Positions 60,656-64,000 of a stretch of DNA of 64,000 nt are shown here, piece by piece. Source of the DNA: Ottelia alismoides (lineage: Eukaryota > Streptophyta > Magnoliopsida > Alismatales > Hydrocharitaceae); the NCBI GenBank assembly GCA_037367405.1, contig JAZKJV010002959.1, positions 291,001 through 355,000 on the forward strand, given 5' to 3'. The position numbers and the translations under genes were made by a program. The number at the start of each line of letters is the position of its first letter. Within the stretch, counting starts at the first letter, position 1. The notes below the pieces were generated by a model, which was not told where the DNA came from, ran no database searches, and saw nothing but the letters and a program-made list of their open reading frames with translations.

Positions 60656-61400
60656 TGATCATGTCGGGGTGGTGGGCATCCCGGTGACCTCCCTCGCCAC
60701 GCGCTCCGTCGCCCTTGGCATCCGCTTCATCGCCTTCCACAACGAGCAGTCCGCGGGCTACGCCACCTCCGCCTACGGCTACCTCACCTCCATCCCCGGC
60801 GTCCTCCTCACCGTCTCCGGCCCCGGCTGCGTCCACGCCCTCGCCGGTCTCTCCAACGCCCAAGTTAACTCCTGGCCCCTCCTCCTCATCTCCGGCTTCT
60901 CCGATCAGTCTCTCTCCGGCAAGGGCGACTTCTAGGAGCTCGACCAGCTCTCCGCCGTCCTACCTTTCTCCAAGCTCTCCCTTAAGGCCACCGACATCTC
61001 CCTCATCCCCCGCCTCGTCCGCGAGACCCTCTCCGCCACCACCTCCTCTCATCCCGGCGGCTGCTACCTCGACCTCCCCACCGACGTCCTCCACCAGAAA
61101 GTCTCCATCTCGGAGGCAGATCGCCTACTCTCCGAGAGCTTCCCGACCCAGATCGAAAAACCTATCATCTCCCTCACGTCTAACATCGCAAAGGCCACAG
61201 CTTTGCTCCGCGGGGCGGCCCGGCCCCTAGTGGTAGTGGGCAAAGGCGCCACCTTCGCTCGTGCGGAGCACGAGATCAGCCTTCTGATTAAGAGGACCGG
61301 GATCCCCTTCCTTCCCACCCCTATGGGAAAGGGGGTCCTAGACGACCGCCACGAACTGTCTGCCACTGCCGCGAGATCGCTCGCGATCGGGCAGTGTGAT
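60656..61400 (+). pseudogene. HACL: Captured 2-hydroxyacyl-CoA lyase fragment (N-terminal half)
   Basis: The source enzyme is a thiamine-diphosphate-dependent lyase of 2-hydroxyacyl-CoA breakdown, related to oxalyl-CoA decarboxylase. The plus strand reads VVGIPVTSLATRSVALGIRF from 60669, then 'HNEQSAGYATSAYGYLT', 'LTVSGPGCVHALAGLSNA', 'GGCYLDLPTDVL', 'GKGATFARAEHEI', 'GIPFLPTPMGKGVL' and 'ATAARSLAIGQCD', ending near 61400. That covers the TPP-binding N-terminal domain and part of the middle domain; the C-terminal half is absent. A stop (TAG, 60933-60935) replaces an expected Gln codon (one C-to-T change), and one base seems lost near 60663. Otherwise the frame is open. The captured codons are GC-rich. 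Confidence 0.88.
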
Positions 61401-61430
61401 CATGTCGTCTCTAATTTCGAGCTGGGCCCG
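61394..61430 (+). repeat. 37-bp direct repeat, right copy
   Basis: Identical partner of 60618-60654. The last seven bases of lyase-like sequence (gtgtgat) overlap the beginning of the repeat, so microhomology may have guided the join. Confidence 0.9.
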
Positions 61431-61714
61431 CATTGGTTCCATCGTCAGTGGATTGGTGAAGTGAAGATGAACAAGAAGGTAGAAGAAGGAAGGAGAAAGA
61501 CAGGAAGAATTCCAACCGTTAGATTTTATATGGTTTGATTAACTCAGTTTTAACCCACTCAAGTTAAGTCAAGATGTGTTAATTTAACGGCAGGGTTCGT
61601 GAGGTAAGACGGAGCAAGTTTACAGGGTCCAGGGAGGAATTACGATGTTTCGAAGATCGTAGCGGTAATTGCAAAAGATTACAGGGTCTGCCGGGTAAAA
61701 ATCCCTTCCTTTTT

Positions 61715-62989
61715 TTACTCCTTGACAATTAAAACTTCAAGGTATATATTTTAAAATAGATTAAATTTGCCTAATCAAAGACATATTCGACATTCTTCTA
61801 TTATTTTAAGAAAAATTCTGGATTATTATTTTATTGCTAGGGAATAAGTCATTGAGGTTTGGCATTCACGTCAGGGGAGATGATGTAGTAATTAGGCTTA
61901 GATGCATTGTCATCTTAGTTGGAACATTCTATAACGTCCAATGTTCGAAGTTGTTATCGAGGAAAACTAGGATGGGTTGATAATTTGCAGGGTCTATATT
62001 CATTTAGACATGTTGATAATTTTATAAAATTCTTAAGTCCAAGTTATTAAGTAGCATGCCTCCACTTTCAAGGTCACACTCAATGTTTTGTGAGTATCAA
62101 ATGTCTTATAAATATGAGATGTTAGTCGCCAATATCAATAAAGAGTCTTTGTCTATTCTATTACATTAGTATCAAGAAATCGGAAAGAAAACCAACTAGA
62201 TATATAGTAGGAAGGCGAAAGAGACTTGCCCTTGTCCCCCGAAGCGGCTCGTATAGAGACGTGCTCTTTCTTTGGAGTCAGGCTAATATGAATATCTAGT
62301 GGAAATCATCCACGAGGGAAGACCTTTCTTTTCCATTTTCTATTGCTTATATAAATAGCTCGCGACTGAGATTATAGAACCGAAAGCCCAATATCAAGCG
62401 AGGAGTCTCGCTAGGGCAACAGTTCTTTGATTAGGTAGCGATGGGAGCGACAGTCCTTTGCTCAGATAGTTAGTAATGAGAGCGAGAGTTCTTTGGTCTC
62501 TCTTGGGCCCTTCATCTTCAAGTTATACTTCATACATCCTCATTTCGATACGATCTATAACTTATTTACAGAAATGGTATTAGTTTCACACTACACCTAT
62601 TTCCCCCTAATTCCATGTGTGGATGGTTTCACCTACCGCATAGACATTTCAACTATTAGAGGATCCATGCTTCGATGTCATTTGCAGCATCTCGAGTCTT
62701 GATCATGGCTATTATCGAGGAAAATTAGTCCTACCAATTTCTCCTTTTCAAGCCTAATTAAGCCCACTAAGATGTATAGAAATCTTTAGTTCAAATTGTG
62801 AACTAATAGATTTATACTCTTACATCCACATTCAACATTTTTTGAGTATACGATGTGGGATGATACAAACCAAAATGTATTCAAGCACCACCTATTACCA
62901 CGACAAAATTACTTTGCTCTACATTGAAAAAGTGACTAATTGAGAGGTGAGTTTAAATGTGTATGGACCATTATTATTGAGAAGATGAG
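61715..62989 (+). mobile_element. LTR-like retroelement debris
   Basis: Two diverged related stretches lie at about 61950-62110 and 62710-62870 (shared 'gaggaaaa' then 'acactcaatgttttgtgagtat / acattcaacattttttgagtat'). The first is followed at 62165-62180 by 'ttagtatcaagaaa', a possible decayed primer binding site. Between them are a TATA box (TATATAAAT, 62348-62356) and three imperfect repeats around 'agttctttg' (62420-62490). No coding exon was recognised; a 69-codon frame at 62493-62702 has no domain. The call is tentative. Confidence 0.35.
62348..62356 (+). promoter_or_regulatory. TATA box within LTR-like debris
   Basis: TATATAAAT is preceded by pyrimidine-rich DNA and followed by 'agctcgcgactgag'. 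It is typical in form, but no transcript start is inferable. Confidence 0.35.
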
Positions 62990-62992
62990 TTA

Positions 62993-63357
62993 GGTGGTGT
63001 TCGGTTGCTGGGTTATCCAGGGGTGGATAACCCGGATTTGAGTTTGTGTGTTTGGTTGGTGGGTTAAGGGTTGGGAGGGTTTGTATGATGTGATTGTATT
63101 GGAATTTGAAAAAGTTGGTAGTTATTATTGTATGATTGTATTGAAATTTGAAAAAGTGGGTAGTTGTTGTGATGTGATTGTATTGAAATTTGGAATAATG
63201 AGTAGAAGTTGAGTATTTTATGATTTTTAGATGATATGATGGTATAATGTATATATTTTTTATGGGAAGGGAGTGGGCCCCACAAGTGGGTTAGAAGTGT
63301 GGGTTTTTGGGGGTTACCCACCCAAAGTGGGGGGTAACCCCCCAACCGAACGGGGCC
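62993..63357. mobile_element. Harbinger/Tourist-like MITE with TTA target duplication
   Basis: The element is 365 bp. Its ends are GGTGGTGTTCGGTTGCTGGG and, reverse complemented, GGCCCCGTTCGGTTGGGGGG. It is flanked by tta at 62990-62992 and 63358-63360, the 3-bp duplication typical of PIF/Harbinger MITEs. Inside are three repeats of 'gattgtattgaaatttgaa' type (63090-63200). The 93-codon minus frame over it is an artefact. Confidence 0.75.
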
Positions 63358-63481
63358 TTAGTGTATTAGTGCTATGTGCAGATTTTATAAGAGTGTATTC
63401 CTCATAGTTAATTTATTGTATACGCTTACCCAATATATTAGCCATATTTATTAAAAATATGAAAGCATGAGTTATGGCCAA

Positions 63482-63502
63482 CATATATATATATATATAT
63501 AT
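63482..63502. repeat. (TA)n microsatellite
   Basis: About ten TA units followed by 'gcatatat', directly left of the hairpin series. Confidence 0.9.
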
Positions 63503-63519
63503 GCATATATTCGGCCCCT

Positions 63520-63880
63520 CTATACTTAGTTCGAACTATGTCCTCATAGTGGAGCAAAAAGGAAGACATAACTCGTGCTAAGTATAGAAAGGTCTAAACT
63601 ACAATGACTCAAAGAATGTGATGTCGATCATCCTCCTATACTTAGGATTAACTAATCCTAAGTATAGCAGATTGTATACTAAGTAGAGATGATCGAGGAT
63701 TAGAGTGTATGAAATCATCAGCTCAGTATGTCTCCCCCTATATTTAGGGTAACCCTAAGTATAACAAAGAATTATCAACAAGTTGAGAGACAGGTGAGGG
63801 ATCAAAGAATGAACACCCGGGTCACTCATTCTCCATATACTTAGGATGAAGCATATCCTGAGCATAGAAAGAATAATAGG
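63520..63880. repeat. Series of four hairpins built on a CTATACTTAG core
   Basis: Four inverted repeats share one core spelled (C)TATACTTAG and its complement. They are an imperfect one at 63520-63587, a perfect 15-bp-arm palindrome with a 2-base centre at 63636-63667, one at about 63739-63763 ('tatatttagggttt'-like arms), and a degenerate one at about 63832-63867. Centres are roughly 85-100 bases apart. Outer sequence around the second also pairs (cgatcatc with gatgatcg). No coding is present. Confidence 0.75.
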
Positions 63881-64000
63881 GATAAGTGCTTAACCGGAAG
63901 AAGAAAGAATAGAAAAAGAAAAGAAAAGAAGAAAAAGAGATGATATTTTTGAGTTTTCTAGTTGTATAATTCGTCAACACCAAGGAAATTTTCTTGTTAA
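63881..64000. other. Purine-rich end of window, no gene
   Basis: An A/G-rich stretch (63897-63940) of 'gaaaagaaaag' type. Nothing else is supported. Confidence 0.5.

Larger units (their letters stand above)
60268..61705 (+). mobile_element. Pack-MULE carrying a hydroxyacyl-CoA lyase fragment
   Basis: A 1438-bp Mutator-like element. The terminal inverted repeats are about 95 bp: the left starts GGGATTTTTACCCGGCAG at 60268, and the right, reverse complemented from 61705, starts with the same 18 bases. Both continue with 'atcttttgcaattaccgcta'. A perfect 9-bp target duplication, ttccttttt, flanks it (60259-60267 and 61706-61714). No transposase is present; the interior is a GC-rich piece of a host gene (about 60656-61400) plus filler. 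This fits the definition of a Pack-MULE. It sits about 570 bp upstream of the GnT-II start codon. Confidence 0.92.

Noticed and set aside
60715..61230. 171-codon Ser/Pro-rich frame
   Set aside because: Frame-shifted shadow of the captured lyase sequence.

Overview
The window looks like nuclear DNA of a flowering plant, probably a monocot. The reasons are split genes with GT-AG introns, a chloroplast-targeted nitrite reductase with GC-rich exons, Ty1/copia, L1-type and RTE-type retroelements, and small hAT, Mutator-like (MULE) and Harbinger-like DNA transposons. The monocot call rests on GC-rich exons and on foldback elements set in (TA)n tracts, resembling the rice Micron family, and is an inference. 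No bacterial, organellar, CRISPR, rRNA or convincing tRNA signal was seen.

Only two intact genes are visible, both on the minus strand. One is ferredoxin-nitrite reductase (three exons, 19909-23135, 600 residues), a plastid enzyme of nitrate assimilation. The other is a single-exon Golgi N-acetylglucosaminyltransferase II (58343-59701, 452 residues) of N-glycan maturation. A third recognisable host sequence, the N-terminal half of 2-hydroxyacyl-CoA lyase at about 60656-61400, is broken by a stop codon and carried inside a Mutator-like element (a Pack-MULE).

Layout. 1-15.4 kb: degenerate copia gag, a TATA-bearing non-coding repeat family, a very recent 861-bp tandem duplication and a copia LTR. 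15.4-18.3 kb: 5'-truncated L1-type LINE. 19.0-24.2 kb: the nitrite reductase gene, with a MULE beyond its 3' end, three foldback elements filling intron 2 and a 646-bp hAT element in its upstream region. 25.4-45.7 kb: one old minus-strand copia element (3' LTR, RT, integrase, gag, PBS, 5' LTR) split inside its integrase by a roughly 9.2-kb cluster of nested repeats. 45.7-51.4 kb: an RT-related fragment, small LTR-like and inverted-repeat elements and unassigned DNA. 51.4-55.7 kb: an internally rearranged RTE element interrupted by a retroposed sequence. 56.4-58.1 kb: a hAT element nested in another hAT element, next to the 3' end of the GnT-II gene. 60.3-61.7 kb: the Pack-MULE upstream of that gene. 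62-64 kb: LTR-like sequence, a Harbinger-like MITE and a series of short hairpins.

The two genes belong to unrelated pathways. What links them is context: small DNA transposons lie against their flanks and introns, while long retroelements fill the space between. Boundaries with target-site duplications are given to the base. Boundaries of old retroelements are approximate.
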